Shown here one piece after another: positions 53,937-61,893 of a stretch of 64,000 bases of DNA. This stretch comes from JAAXXJ01 sp964412455 (GTDB taxonomy: Bacteria > Nitrospirota > UBA9217). The first letter of the stretch is position 1. Each line of letters begins with the position of its first letter. The translations under genes were made by a program, and so were the position numbers. The notes beneath the pieces were generated by a model. That model had not been told where the DNA came from. It did not search any database and saw only the letters and a program-made list of their open reading frames with translations. The DNA lies in contig CAYPOT010000007.1 of NCBI GenBank assembly GCA_964412455.1, positions 1-64,000 of the forward strand, in the 5' to 3' direction.

Positions 53937-54036
53937 TGCGGCGGTAACTCGCGGACTGCCACTCCCGGCACGAATCGCCGGGAGAACCAGGCAGTCAAGA
54001 TCGTCGCCCCTTACGGGGCCGCGACTTACCGCCGCA
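53937..54036. repeat. 100-bp three-arm palindromic structure
   Basis: Outer arms of 18 bp at 53937-53954 and 54019-54036 (17 pair; core GCGGCGGTAACTCGCGG). Within: arm 1, ACTGCC...GGCAGT at 53955-53995 with the inner stem CTCCCGGC / GCCGGGAG; arm 2, GCCCC / GGGGC at 54006-54019. The structure ends 8 bp before the ribosome site of the DUF2971 gene. Confidence 0.7.
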
Positions 54037-54054
54037 TTGATTGCAAGGACATGG

Positions 54055-54912
54055 ATGAGTGAATCTCTATACAGATTCCTTCCCCCGCCGAGTGAAGGGA
54101 CACAGGCCGCAGAGCTCCTACGCGCCCTCATCACGACTGACAGAATCCGACTATCCGACCCTCGGCGGTTTAACGACCCATTCGACGGGAAGATGGCATT
54201 CGCCCGGATTGGAGCAATCTTTGGAGACCTGCGTGCCTATGTTGAATCGACAATAGCGCGGTACTATACGCCGCAGTCAAGAACGATTGCGGAGCAAGCT
54301 CTCGAACTTGCATCTCTGAATGTTGAAGATGCCATCGACAAGCTCCACAGACGCGTGAACGCTGGAAATGATCAACATCTTGATGCCTATCGAGTGCTTT
54401 GTTTATTCAAGCCGCCAGACAATGCATTGCCTCACGATTTGTTAATGTGGTCGCACTACGCCGATGGACACCGCGGCATTTGCCTTCAATTCGACAAGGA
54501 CATTCTGGCAAATCGGTTCATCTGCAAACCTGTCGAGTACGCGACCGAGTTTCCTTCCCTCAAGGAGCTTGCCGCTGCTGATGGCGAAGCCCTTGGTCAA
54601 TTATGTCTGTTCAGGAAGGCTAAACGCTGGGAGGACGAGCATGAATGGAGACTACTTGAATTGGCCAAGCGAACAGAGAATGACACGGTTGTTTTGCCGT
54701 CAGGAGGCTTGACCGGCATTATCCTGGGCTGCGCGGTCCCGCCCGCGCTGCCACCGCTGATCTTCCAGTGGAACAACGAAAGGCAGCAGCCCTTACTCAT
54801 ATATCAGGCGGCAAAGGACGACAATCTCTACGGCCTGCGGATAATGACGATGAAGCAACCAACTACGGCTTCAACCGTAACTTTGACGCGCGGCAATTCA
54901 ACGTCCGGTTAG
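54055..54912 (+). CDS. DUF2971 protein
   Basis: A 285-aa DUF2971 protein: YRFLPPPSE at the start, LSDPRRFNDPFDGKMAF, LMWSHYADGHRGICLQFDK and a middle with FRKAKRWEDEHEWRLLEL. DUF2971 members occur in defence islands and cassettes; their activity is unclear. I start at the ATG at 54055 (GCAAGGAC upstream). The last 20 residues (TMKQPTTASTVTLTRGNSTS) are unlike the family and overlap a frame described in the findings. Confidence 0.75.
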   Translation: MSESLYRFLPPPSEGTQAAELLRALITTDRIRLSDPRRFNDPFDGKMAFARIGAIFGDLRAYVESTIARYYTPQSRTIAEQALELASLNVEDAIDKLHRRVNAGNDQHLDAYRVLCLFKPPDNALPHDLLMWSHYADGHRGICLQFDKDILANRFICKPVEYATEFPSLKELAAADGEALGQLCLFRKAKRWEDEHEWRLLELAKRTENDTVVLPSGGLTGIILGCAVPPALPPLIFQWNNERQQPLLIYQAAKDDNLYGLRIMTMKQPTTASTVTLTRGNSTSG

Positions 54913-55008
54913 GCCGGCGGTCGCTCAATCAGTTTTGTAGGTCGTGGTAGATCGTAGCGAAACTCGACAAGATGAGCCCAACAAGTCGTTGGCTGGAAAG
55001 GAGAAGAT

Positions 55009-55392
55009 ATGAGCTTCAAACCAGACTATGGTTTACGCCAAATGAATGACGGAATATCCAGAAATGTGGACCAGTGTTTCTATGATTTCCGGCTGTATAG
55101 CCTGACGGTGTTTGGCCGAGGACAATACTCAACCATGGTTGAGATGCCGCTCGCTGGCGAACTGCACGCTCTTTCACTCGATTTCAACCAAGGGCAACTA
55201 GATCAGATCCTTGCTAAGGCATCGCCTAAAACAGCGTTATTCCTCCGCAAGGAACTATCGCGAGACCCATCCACACAGCGGACAATTGATTTTGAAGGAG
55301 AAGTGGTTTTCGGAGTTAGGGCAAGACTTGGTGAACTTCAGAAGGTTCAAAGAGAGAGCTTCGTGCCTCTTATCGCTCAAGAGATCATGTAA
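55009..55392 (+). CDS. protein of unknown function
   Basis: A 127-aa protein with mixed alpha/beta content and no recognised family (YDFRLYSLTVFGRGQYSTMV, LAKASPKTALFLRKELSRD). GAAAGGAGAAG precedes the ATG. The stop codon falls inside the attC-like site D. Confidence 0.5.
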   Translation: MSFKPDYGLRQMNDGISRNVDQCFYDFRLYSLTVFGRGQYSTMVEMPLAGELHALSLDFNQGQLDQILAKASPKTALFLRKELSRDPSTQRTIDFEGEVVFGVRARLGELQKVQRESFVPLIAQEIM

Positions 55393-55463
55393 CAGAGAAC
55401 AAGGCCATCCAGCCTACTCGCCTGCCGAGGCGGCAGGCTTGAGCCTGAGGGCTGACGTTGAAT
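55387..55463. repeat. attC-like site D
   Basis: It begins at ATGTAAC, which includes the stop codon of the previous gene, and ends with GTTGAAT, which fits the attC right-hand consensus GTTRRRY. Between these are CCAGCC / GGCTG arms and a central hairpin GCCTGCC / GGCAGGC. The length (77 bp) is in the attC range. Confidence 0.5.
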
Positions 55464-55486
55464 ATTAAAAAGAGCATGGCTTACAA

Positions 55487-56569
55487 ATGACCGCCGAGAC
55501 CTGGCACACCGAATTCAATCCTCAGAAATTCCTTAGCCGCGTGAGCTTGCCAAAGCTCATTGAGAGAAATGAGGCATACAACGAGAGCTCGGTCACCGAC
55601 GCAAAATCGCCCTGCATCTATTGCGGAAAGGCGTCGGCTCGCGGCATTCTTCTGAATGACAAGTCTTTCCTCTGCCAGCAGTGTTACTCCGAAGTGGCAA
55701 TGATTTCTTACCCAGAGAAATATGAGGCGCTTCGAAGGCAGTTCTTGATTGCACGAGAAGCAAGGCGACTCGCGTGGGAGAGTTTCAGAGAAAGGTTCGA
55801 GCACAAATCAGAGGAAAGCAGTCTGGTGTTCTTTGGGTGGGCGTCACTTCTTCTGGCGCTGGTAAATCCAGCATTCTTGATACTGACGACTATTCTCCTT
55901 GTGATCGGATACGAAAAGAACGGCACAAACAAGCGCAAGACTGCGGAATGGCTTAATCGAAAATCGGCTTGGGAGCAAACCAATTCCGAGCCAAGAGAGC
56001 CAGAGCTAAAGCACTTTCACGATCCAAGCGCCTATTTGTCAGAGAAAGACCAGTTAGTCCTCAAGATATTCAATCACTGGCCCGGATACCCTCCGTTTTG
56101 GAAATATCTCAGATCGGTCGTTATCGGCAGAGACTCCAATCGATGCCAAGTAACGGGGTGCCCATCACGACTAGAGCTTCACGTTCATCACATGCGCCCA
56201 GTCGCTGGGGGCGGAACACATACACCAGATAATCTGGTTTCGCTGTGCGATTTCCATCACGCGCTTGAGCCTGAAAAAGGGCATGAAAGAATATGGGGCG
56301 ACATAAAGACGAGATACTTCACGCTCGTCTGCGGTCACGAAAGAAGCAACCGCGCAAGTGACGGAACCCATACTGTTCGAGCCCACCTAAGGCGACTACA
56401 GTTGGTCACGTTAGATGAATTGCACGAATTGACAAAGACATACGGATTCCGTTGCCCGACTTGTAGCGAAACCAAAATAAAATTCACTCTATTCGCGGAC
56501 AAAAACATCGTCAGGGTCGAATGTCCAATAAGTCGGCCCCATCTTGCCCAAAATGCGGCGCACCTATGA
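55487..56569 (+). CDS. membrane-anchored HNH endonuclease
   Basis: A 360-aa protein. An N-terminal zinc ribbon (CIYCGK at 43-48, CQQC at 63-66) is followed by a membrane hairpin at about 112-141 and an HNH domain at about 214-262 (RDSNRCQVTGC, HVHHMRPVAGGGTHTPDN, SLCDFHH). HNH nucleases cut DNA. The CPTC near 335 may have been part of a second ribbon. The last 16 residues overlap another frame (56521) that encodes a typical topoisomerase-type zinc finger, so the true C-terminus may be frameshifted. Confidence 0.72.
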   Translation: MTAETWHTEFNPQKFLSRVSLPKLIERNEAYNESSVTDAKSPCIYCGKASARGILLNDKSFLCQQCYSEVAMISYPEKYEALRRQFLIAREARRLAWESFRERFEHKSEESSLVFFGWASLLLALVNPAFLILTTILLVIGYEKNGTNKRKTAEWLNRKSAWEQTNSEPREPELKHFHDPSAYLSEKDQLVLKIFNHWPGYPPFWKYLRSVVIGRDSNRCQVTGCPSRLELHVHHMRPVAGGGTHTPDNLVSLCDFHHALEPEKGHERIWGDIKTRYFTLVCGHERSNRASDGTHTVRAHLRRLQLVTLDELHELTKTYGFRCPTCSETKIKFTLFADKNIVRVECPISRPHLAQNAAHL

Positions 56570-56679
56570 AAATGGTGAGGCCTCGTCCAACGGACAAGTG
56601 GAAAACTTTCTGGGGGTGTACCCAATACAGTGTCACTGGCTGCAAAGGGAGCACAAATTATGTCGCAACGAACAGCTAA
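56521..56679 (+). CDS. short topoisomerase-type C4 zinc-finger frame
   Basis: A 52-codon frame from ATG 56521, overlapping the end of the HNH gene in the other frame. The peptide (SCPKCGAPMKMVRPRP, then FWGCTQYSVTGCKGS) is a textbook C4 ribbon of the kind found at the C-terminus of topoisomerase I and some NERD/HNH nucleases. Either a small coupled gene or the C-terminal domain of the HNH protein lost through a frameshift. Confidence 0.5.
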   Translation: MSNKSAPSCPKCGAPMKMVRPRPTDKWKTFWGCTQYSVTGCKGSTNYVATNS

Positions 56680-56740
56680 CTCGGCAGTCAACTGGACCTG
56701 CGCAAAAAGCCGCACAGGCCGATTACTTCTACGTTTCGTA
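56674..56740. repeat. attC-like element E
   Basis: AGCTAAC at the stop codon of the zinc-finger frame, then GTCAACTGGACCTGCGC...GCCGCACAGGCCGATTAC (arms that pair with extra unpaired bases) and ACGTTTCG at the end. The right-hand box is degenerate. Confidence 0.4.
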
Positions 56741-56776
56741 GGTCCGGTAGAAAATGATATCCGACATAATGATTCC

Positions 56777-56827
56777 AACCACGCCGTCGAGAGGGTCGCT
56801 GAAAAACGCGCCCCTCACGGCGGCGTT
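56777..56827. repeat. attC-like palindromic element B
   Basis: Near-identical to element A (52259). It is followed by GTGCAAGTTATAACAGG. The 268-bp gap from 56680 to the next gene contains E and B and no gene. Confidence 0.5.
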
Positions 56828-56947
56828 CATGTGCAAGTTATAACAGGTATTCTACAGTGCTGATTTGCCGACTGCCATTGCATGATAGTAGGTATACTCA
56901 TCAAGCCTGCTTGAGGTTATCAACATGAATTGCCTTCTCTTCACCGT

Positions 56948-57913
56948 ATGCCTTTAATTCCCGGATCCTCTTATCGGGCTCCTCTCCTCTTCAGCAACGG
57001 ATGCGTGCAGACTGTGTATCCTTCCCTGGCGCGCAGGCTCGATGCCGGCCTGTATCAGCGGGAGCGTATTGACACGCCCGACGATGACTTTCTCGACCTG
57101 GACTGGTCGCGCGTCGGGAGCAGGAAGCTTGTCATCCTCTCCCACGGCCTCGAGGGCAATACCCATCGCCCTTACATGGTCGGCATGGCGACGATGATGA
57201 ACCGGATCGGCTGGGATGTACTGGCCTGGAACTACCGCGCCTGCTCCGGGGAGATCAACCGCCAGCTGCGCATGTACCATAACGGCAGCATCGACGACCT
57301 GGACTGCGTCGTGCAACACGCGCTGAAGAGCGGAGTTTATGATTCCGTCGCCCTGATCGGCTTCAGCCTAGGCGGGAACCTGACCTTGATGTATCTGGGG
57401 AGCATGGGGAGCAAGCTGGATATGCGGATACAACGGTCAGTTGTCTTTTCCGTCCCCTGCGACCTGAAGGCAGGCGCGCTGGAACTGGCGAAGCTGAAAA
57501 ACCGCCTGTACATGAAGCAGTTCCTGGTCTCGCTGCACGAGAAGATCAAGAAGAAGATGGAGCAGATGCCGGACAGAATAAACGATGACAACTATGATCG
57601 CATCAGGACCTTCAAGGAATTCGACGACCGGTACACTGCGCCGATCAACGGCTTCAAGGACGCCGAAGACTACTGGGCCAAATGCAGCAGCGATCAGTTC
57701 ATCCCGGAAATACGAATCCCCACCCTGCTCGTGAATGCGCTGGATGATCCCTTCCTCGCGGGCGGCTGTTATCCGGTCCTGCAGGCGCAACAGAGCAAGC
57801 ATGTTCATCTCGAGATGCCGGCGTCGGGCGGTCATGTGGGTTTCGTGCAGTTCAATGGGGACGAGAGCTACTGGTCGGAGAAGCGGGCGGTAGAATTTCT
57901 TGGACAGACGTGA
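56948..57913 (+). CDS. YheT-family alpha/beta hydrolase
   Basis: A 321-aa hydrolase. The start MPLIPGSSYRAPLLFSNGCV and QTVYPSLARR fit YheT-type proteins. The oxyanion part is VILSHGLEGNTHRPYM, the nucleophile elbow IGFSLGGNLTLMY, with acidic DDPF and His GGHVGF for the triad. The substrate is unknown. I take the ATG at 56948; the TTG at 56930 is an alternative. Confidence 0.83.
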   Translation: MPLIPGSSYRAPLLFSNGCVQTVYPSLARRLDAGLYQRERIDTPDDDFLDLDWSRVGSRKLVILSHGLEGNTHRPYMVGMATMMNRIGWDVLAWNYRACSGEINRQLRMYHNGSIDDLDCVVQHALKSGVYDSVALIGFSLGGNLTLMYLGSMGSKLDMRIQRSVVFSVPCDLKAGALELAKLKNRLYMKQFLVSLHEKIKKKMEQMPDRINDDNYDRIRTFKEFDDRYTAPINGFKDAEDYWAKCSSDQFIPEIRIPTLLVNALDDPFLAGGCYPVLQAQQSKHVHLEMPASGGHVGFVQFNGDESYWSEKRAVEFLGQT

Positions 57914-57936
57914 TACAGTGACCGCAGCAAAGACCA

Positions 57937-58032
57937 TTTGCCACTAAGGCACCAAGACACGAAGAAGAGCAAATCACTGAACCGATAAGAATCGACCATG
58001 TTTTCTTAGCGACTTCGTGTCTTCGTGGCAAA
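57937..58032. repeat. inverted-repeat element 'ttgccac...gacacgaag / cttcgtgtcttcgtggcaa'
   Basis: Left arm 57937-57964 (with a small interruption), right arm 58013-58032. Such GCCACGAAGACACGAAG palindromes are frequent intergenic repeats. It lies between the hydrolase gene and the riboswitch. Confidence 0.65.
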
Positions 58033-58109
58033 AGATTTTACTTGTCCGCGTCGAACCAAGGAGGTTGAGGGAGCGCGAGCAACGCTTCTGTAAGCAGAAT
58101 GTGAAGATC

Positions 58110-58257
58110 AGGAAGCCAGGGAAGAGGAGTGAGATTCTCCCGCTGCCCCGCAGCCGTGAAGGGAACGAAAGCCCGACTCAAGCCACTGTCATGTGCCAGA
58201 GCATGATGGGAAGGCGGGCGAGTAGGATGGTGCCCTAAGCCGGAAGACCTATCCAGG
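58110..58257 (+). promoter_or_regulatory. cobalamin (adenosylcobalamin) riboswitch
   Basis: The order of conserved blocks is that of a cobalamin riboswitch: a GGAGTGAGATTCTCCCGCTG block, then CCCCGCAGCCGTGAA, GAAAGCCCGACTCAAGCCAC, GGGAAGGCGGGC and AGCCGGAAGACCT at the 3' end. It lies in the 5' leader of the Cys-rich gene at 58294, about 36 bases before its ATG. Confidence 0.85.
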
Positions 58258-58293
58258 ACCACCAAGAAAATTCCCGAGGGAGGAGTTATACAG

Positions 58294-58524
58294 ATGAACT
58301 ACAAGTTTTTCACCCACACAGAGTGCGCTTTTTATCCCTGCCATGACCTTGAAGATTGGAAGTCCTGCCTGTTCTGCTGGTGCCCGCTTTATCTGCTGGA
58401 ATGCGGCGGCACATTCGTTCTCAAGAACGGCATCAAGGACTGCTCCGGCTGCATCATCCCCCATGCCGAGGAAGGGTACGACTATGTCCTCGAGGTCGTT
58501 CAGGCCAAGGTATATCTCAGATAG
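58294..58524 (+). CDS. cysteine-rich small-domain protein, cobalamin-associated
   Basis: A 76-aa protein with nine Cys: NYKFFTHTECAFYPCHDLED, CLFCWCPLYLLECGG, GIKDCSGCIIPHAEEGYDY. This is the Cys-rich small domain (PF04071-type) seen alone or fused to cobalamin-synthesis proteins. It probably binds zinc or another metal. The riboswitch upstream says that it is turned off when cobalamin is plentiful. No other cobalamin gene is in the window. GGGAGGAG lies before the ATG. Confidence 0.8.
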   Translation: MNYKFFTHTECAFYPCHDLEDWKSCLFCWCPLYLLECGGTFVLKNGIKDCSGCIIPHAEEGYDYVLEVVQAKVYLR

Positions 58525-58751
58525 CGAGAAAACATAAGGATGAAGCACTGCCAAACAGCTCTCTGCGAAAGCATCAGGATGTTCCTCTCCGAAAAAGAGT
58601 CTTTGACATAGATACCTTCGGATCAAAGTCGGATAAGAGCGGATAATGCTTGAGATAAATAACCCCTGGCATTGAGTCAAACAGCCTTTATCAGACGTTA
58701 ATCCGCTTCTTCCGTGTCAAAGATTTTCATTAGGACGGCATGCTGATCGCG

Positions 58752-60839
58752 TCAGCAGATATGGCTCTGCATGAACGCGGTCACGTCAGCCGCGGGCAGC
58801 GGCCTGCTGAACAGATAGCCCTGCACCTCGTCGCATCCCAGTCCGCGCAGGAACTCCAGCTGATCCGTCGTCTCCACGCCTTCGGCAGTGACCCGCAGGT
58901 CCAGGTTGTGCGACAGCGAAATGATGGCGCGGGAGATCGCCGCGTTGCTCTTGTCCCGCGTGACGGCGTTCACAAAGGACTGGTCCAGCTTCAGGGTGCT
59001 CAGCGGGAGGTCCTTGAGACGGCTGAGCGATGAATACCCGGTGCCGAAATCATCAAGGGACAGATGGACACCGATGGACTTCAGTTCCTGAAGCGAAGCG
59101 ATCGCCGATTCGGCATTGCTCATGACCATGCTTTCCGTAAGCTCAAGATCAAGCAGTCCGGGGTCGAGCTTTGACCGGTCAATGGCCTTTTTCACCGTAT
59201 CCGTCACCGCGTTCTGCGTGAACTGCCGCATTGAAATGTTTACCGACATGCGCAGCGGAGAAAATCCGGAATTACGCCATTGCTGCGCCTGCGTACAGGC
59301 CTTTTGCAATATCCATTCTCCCAGGGGGATGATCAGCCCCGTTTCCTCGGCCATGGGGATGAATTCCATGGGAGACAGCAGGCCCAGCTCGGGATGCTGC
59401 CACCGAACCAGCGCCTCCGCGCCCGTGGTCCGGCCTGATACGAGGTCCACCAGCGGCTGGTAATGGAGCGTGAATTCCTCCTGGTCTAGCGCTTTCCGCA
59501 GATTGTGCTCGAGGAACAGCTTCTTTTGCACATCGGCGTGCATGGCCTGAACGTAAAATTGGAAATTGTTCCTGCCGGCGGCCTTTGCCCGGTACATGGC
59601 CACGTCGGCGTTTCTGATCAGCGTGTCCTCGTCGGCCCCATGGGCTGGATAAAGGCTTATGCCGATGCTCGTGGTGACGAAGTATTCCCGCCCGCCGAGC
59701 GAAAAGCTCTTGATCAGCGCCTCCTGGATCTTCCGCGCAACGAGCGAGGCATCCTGCTCTCCGGCCAAGTCGGCGAAGAGAATGATGAACTCATCTCCAC
59801 CGGGACGGGCGACCGTATCATCCGCCCGGACGCAGCTCGCGAGCCGTTCGGATACCGCCCGGAGAAGGAGATCGCCCATGGTGTGGCCCAGCGTTTCGTT
59901 TATGCTCTTAAAGCGGTCCAGATCAAGGACCATGACGGCAAGCATTCTTCCATGCCGCCGCGCGCGGACCAACGCCTGCTGCAGGCGGTCGCGCAGCAGC
60001 TCGCGGTTGGGCAGGTCGGTCAGGCTGTCATAATACGAGGCATGCCGCAGTTTTTGTTCCGCCTGTTTTCGATCGTTGATGTCCGAAACCAGACCGTCAT
60101 AAGCGATCACGCTTCCCTGCCGGTCAAATTGGGGGACCGTCGTATTCCTGATCCAGCGGATACTGCCGTCCCGGTGAATGATGCGGTGCTCAAGCGGCGG
60201 AGGGCTTCGGCCCTCGACGACCTGCAACGCCATCTGCAGCACAGCGGCACGATCGGCATCATGGACCATGCGGTACCACAGGAAGGGGTCCGCGTCGTAC
60301 TCCTCGGTCGTGTAGCCGGTCACCGAAGCGCAGCCGGGACCATGGCGGGAGGCCGCCGCGCCGCCATTCACGACGATGACCGAATAGGTATAGTCCGTTA
60401 TGGAATCAAGGAGGCGCTGGTACCGCGTTTCGCATAGGGTGACGGAGGATGCCAGATACCGGCACTCGTTTATATGGCGGATGGTCCGGGCAACGAGCGC
60501 TGGATCGAAGCGTCCCCGGACCAGATAGTCCTGCGCTCCTTCGCGCACCAGGGTAGCCCCGGCATCGTCGTTGTCCACACCGGTCACGATCACCGCCGGG
60601 GCGTCTACGCCCCGATGCCGGATGCGCACCATGATCTCCCGGAAGTCACCGTTCGTGTGAGCCGCATCAAGGAAGAAAAGGTCGTAGCTCCCCTCATTGA
60701 TCCGCGCCAGCGCCTCATCCAGGCCGGAGCTGAGCATTATCGCCGCGTGCGGAGCGACAGCACGCAGGGCCTCCTCAAGGACCGGGCGGACCCCAGACGG
60801 TCCGCCGGCGATCAGAATGGACTGTCTCCTTTTACTCAT
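58752..60839 (-). CDS. REC-PAS-GGDEF-EAL protein
   Basis: A 695-aa soluble c-di-GMP protein. A receiver-like domain (1-125) keeps the Asp (DLFFLDAAH) but lacks the acidic pair (IAGGPS) and has Arg where Lys is usual (YLVRG). A PAS domain (about 140-255), a GGDEF domain (RPGGDEFIILF, with the RADD inhibition site in place) and an EAL domain (GAEALVRWQHPE, DLELTESM, DDFGTGYSSL) follow. Both catalytic sites look intact. I take the ATG at 60839, which has AGAGGGG upstream. It follows the receiver gene 60919-61311 in the same direction, 79 bp apart. Confidence 0.88.
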   Translation of the reverse strand: MSKRRQSILIAGGPSGVRPVLEEALRAVAPHAAIMLSSGLDEALARINEGSYDLFFLDAAHTNGDFREIMVRIRHRGVDAPAVIVTGVDNDDAGATLVREGAQDYLVRGRFDPALVARTIRHINECRYLASSVTLCETRYQRLLDSITDYTYSVIVVNGGAAASRHGPGCASVTGYTTEEYDADPFLWYRMVHDADRAAVLQMALQVVEGRSPPPLEHRIIHRDGSIRWIRNTTVPQFDRQGSVIAYDGLVSDINDRKQAEQKLRHASYYDSLTDLPNRELLRDRLQQALVRARRHGRMLAVMVLDLDRFKSINETLGHTMGDLLLRAVSERLASCVRADDTVARPGGDEFIILFADLAGEQDASLVARKIQEALIKSFSLGGREYFVTTSIGISLYPAHGADEDTLIRNADVAMYRAKAAGRNNFQFYVQAMHADVQKKLFLEHNLRKALDQEEFTLHYQPLVDLVSGRTTGAEALVRWQHPELGLLSPMEFIPMAEETGLIIPLGEWILQKACTQAQQWRNSGFSPLRMSVNISMRQFTQNAVTDTVKKAIDRSKLDPGLLDLELTESMVMSNAESAIASLQELKSIGVHLSLDDFGTGYSSLSRLKDLPLSTLKLDQSFVNAVTRDKSNAAISRAIISLSHNLDLRVTAEGVETTDQLEFLRGLGCDEVQGYLFSRPLPAADVTAFMQSHIC

Positions 60840-60918
60840 AGCAATCACCCCTCTTGGTCTGCGGTTCCTGCAGTTCGGCGCCGGTGCAGCGGGCAATGAT
60901 CGATCATCCACCGATGGT

Positions 60919-61311
60919 TCAGGATGCCTCACGCATGGGCGGGCCGGGCCACGGACCGGTCAGCGCGAGGCTTGCGATGCGGGCCAGCTCCTTCGGAAAG
61001 ACCGGCTTCGTGAGATATTCGTAAACGCCGAGACTTACCGCATGCAGATAGCTTTCAATAGAGCCGCTGCTGGTGACGACGATGATCGGCAGGTCCGGCG
61101 CAATGGCCTTGACGGCTGTCAGAAAGGGGAGGCCGTCCATGTCGGGAAACTGCATTTCCGTGACGACCAGGTCGATCAACGGGTCCTTCCGTATGATGGC
61201 CAAAGCTTCACGGGCGTTCGGCGCAATGATCCCGCGAAAGCCACGGAGCTGCAGGATATCCCTGATGCCGGACGATCCTGAATCGGCATCAACAATCAGT
61301 ACGGTCTTCAT
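60919..61311 (-). CDS. receiver-domain protein with Glu at the phosphorylation site
   Basis: A 130-aa receiver. At the phospho-acceptor position there is Glu (LVVTEMQFPDMDGL, codon GAA), and the acidic pair is reduced to VDADS. The Thr/Ser (VVTSSGS) and Lys (YLTKPVF) are kept. A Glu at this position often mimics the phosphorylated state, so it may be constitutively active. GAGGAGGAGC precedes the ATG at 61311. It is the first gene of a two-gene operon with the GGDEF-EAL protein. Confidence 0.8.
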   Translation of the reverse strand: MKTVLIVDADSGSSGIRDILQLRGFRGIIAPNAREALAIIRKDPLIDLVVTEMQFPDMDGLPFLTAVKAIAPDLPIIVVTSSGSIESYLHAVSLGVYEYLTKPVFPKELARIASLALTGPWPGPPMREAS

Positions 61312-61893
61312 CACATGCTCCTCCTCTTGCTACCCAATACCCAAAGGGACGCGGCGGAGATTCGATAGTGGTCGTTGTTGCCATATCGACATCGTTCCTG
61401 GGACCAAGAAGCGTTGTTGGCGAACTGGGCCGTATCATCGACTTTCGGTTCATGCCGTCCAGCGCAGGGCGGTTGAGTATTTTCGTTACGTCGGCGATGC
61501 GATCGGTCGCCCCCTGTTTCCCGTGAGAACTTAATGAAAGCAGACGCTGAATGTTATGTAAATCATCCGATAAGGGTATTTTCGGGGTAGAGGGAAATAT
61601 TGCAGAATAGTGAATAACATGCAGAGGGCGCGGATGCAGGGCGGATCGATAGTGACACTGTCAGGGGCGATCATCAGGCTTCGAAAAGGATACGAAAGGG
61701 TAGATACTTTGCCGTGCTCGTCGGACCAAGACAGCGGCGGGATCGTCAGGGACCGAAAAATATTTACTGAAGCTTGCGATGGGTGCGCACCAAGTGGTTC
61801 ACGACACGTCGCCAGCCATATAAAACTTGAAATCCCGTGCGTATTATGAAATAATGCCATGTTGTCAGCAATTCCCGCCGGAAGGAGACCGTC
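61312..61893. other. 582-bp divergent intergenic region
   Basis: No supported gene. A long minus-strand frame that enters here is a shadow of uppP, and a short plus-strand frame (61610-61849) lacks a ribosome site. No hairpin or repeat stands out; promoters for both flanking genes must lie here. Confidence 0.5.

Noticed and set aside
54831..54950. A full diversity-generating retroelement
   Set aside because: No reverse transcriptase, accessory gene or template repeat is found; only the possible variable-region fragment is reported as a finding.
61610..61849. 79-codon ORF on the plus strand
   Set aside because: No ribosome site, no motif, composition of non-coding DNA.
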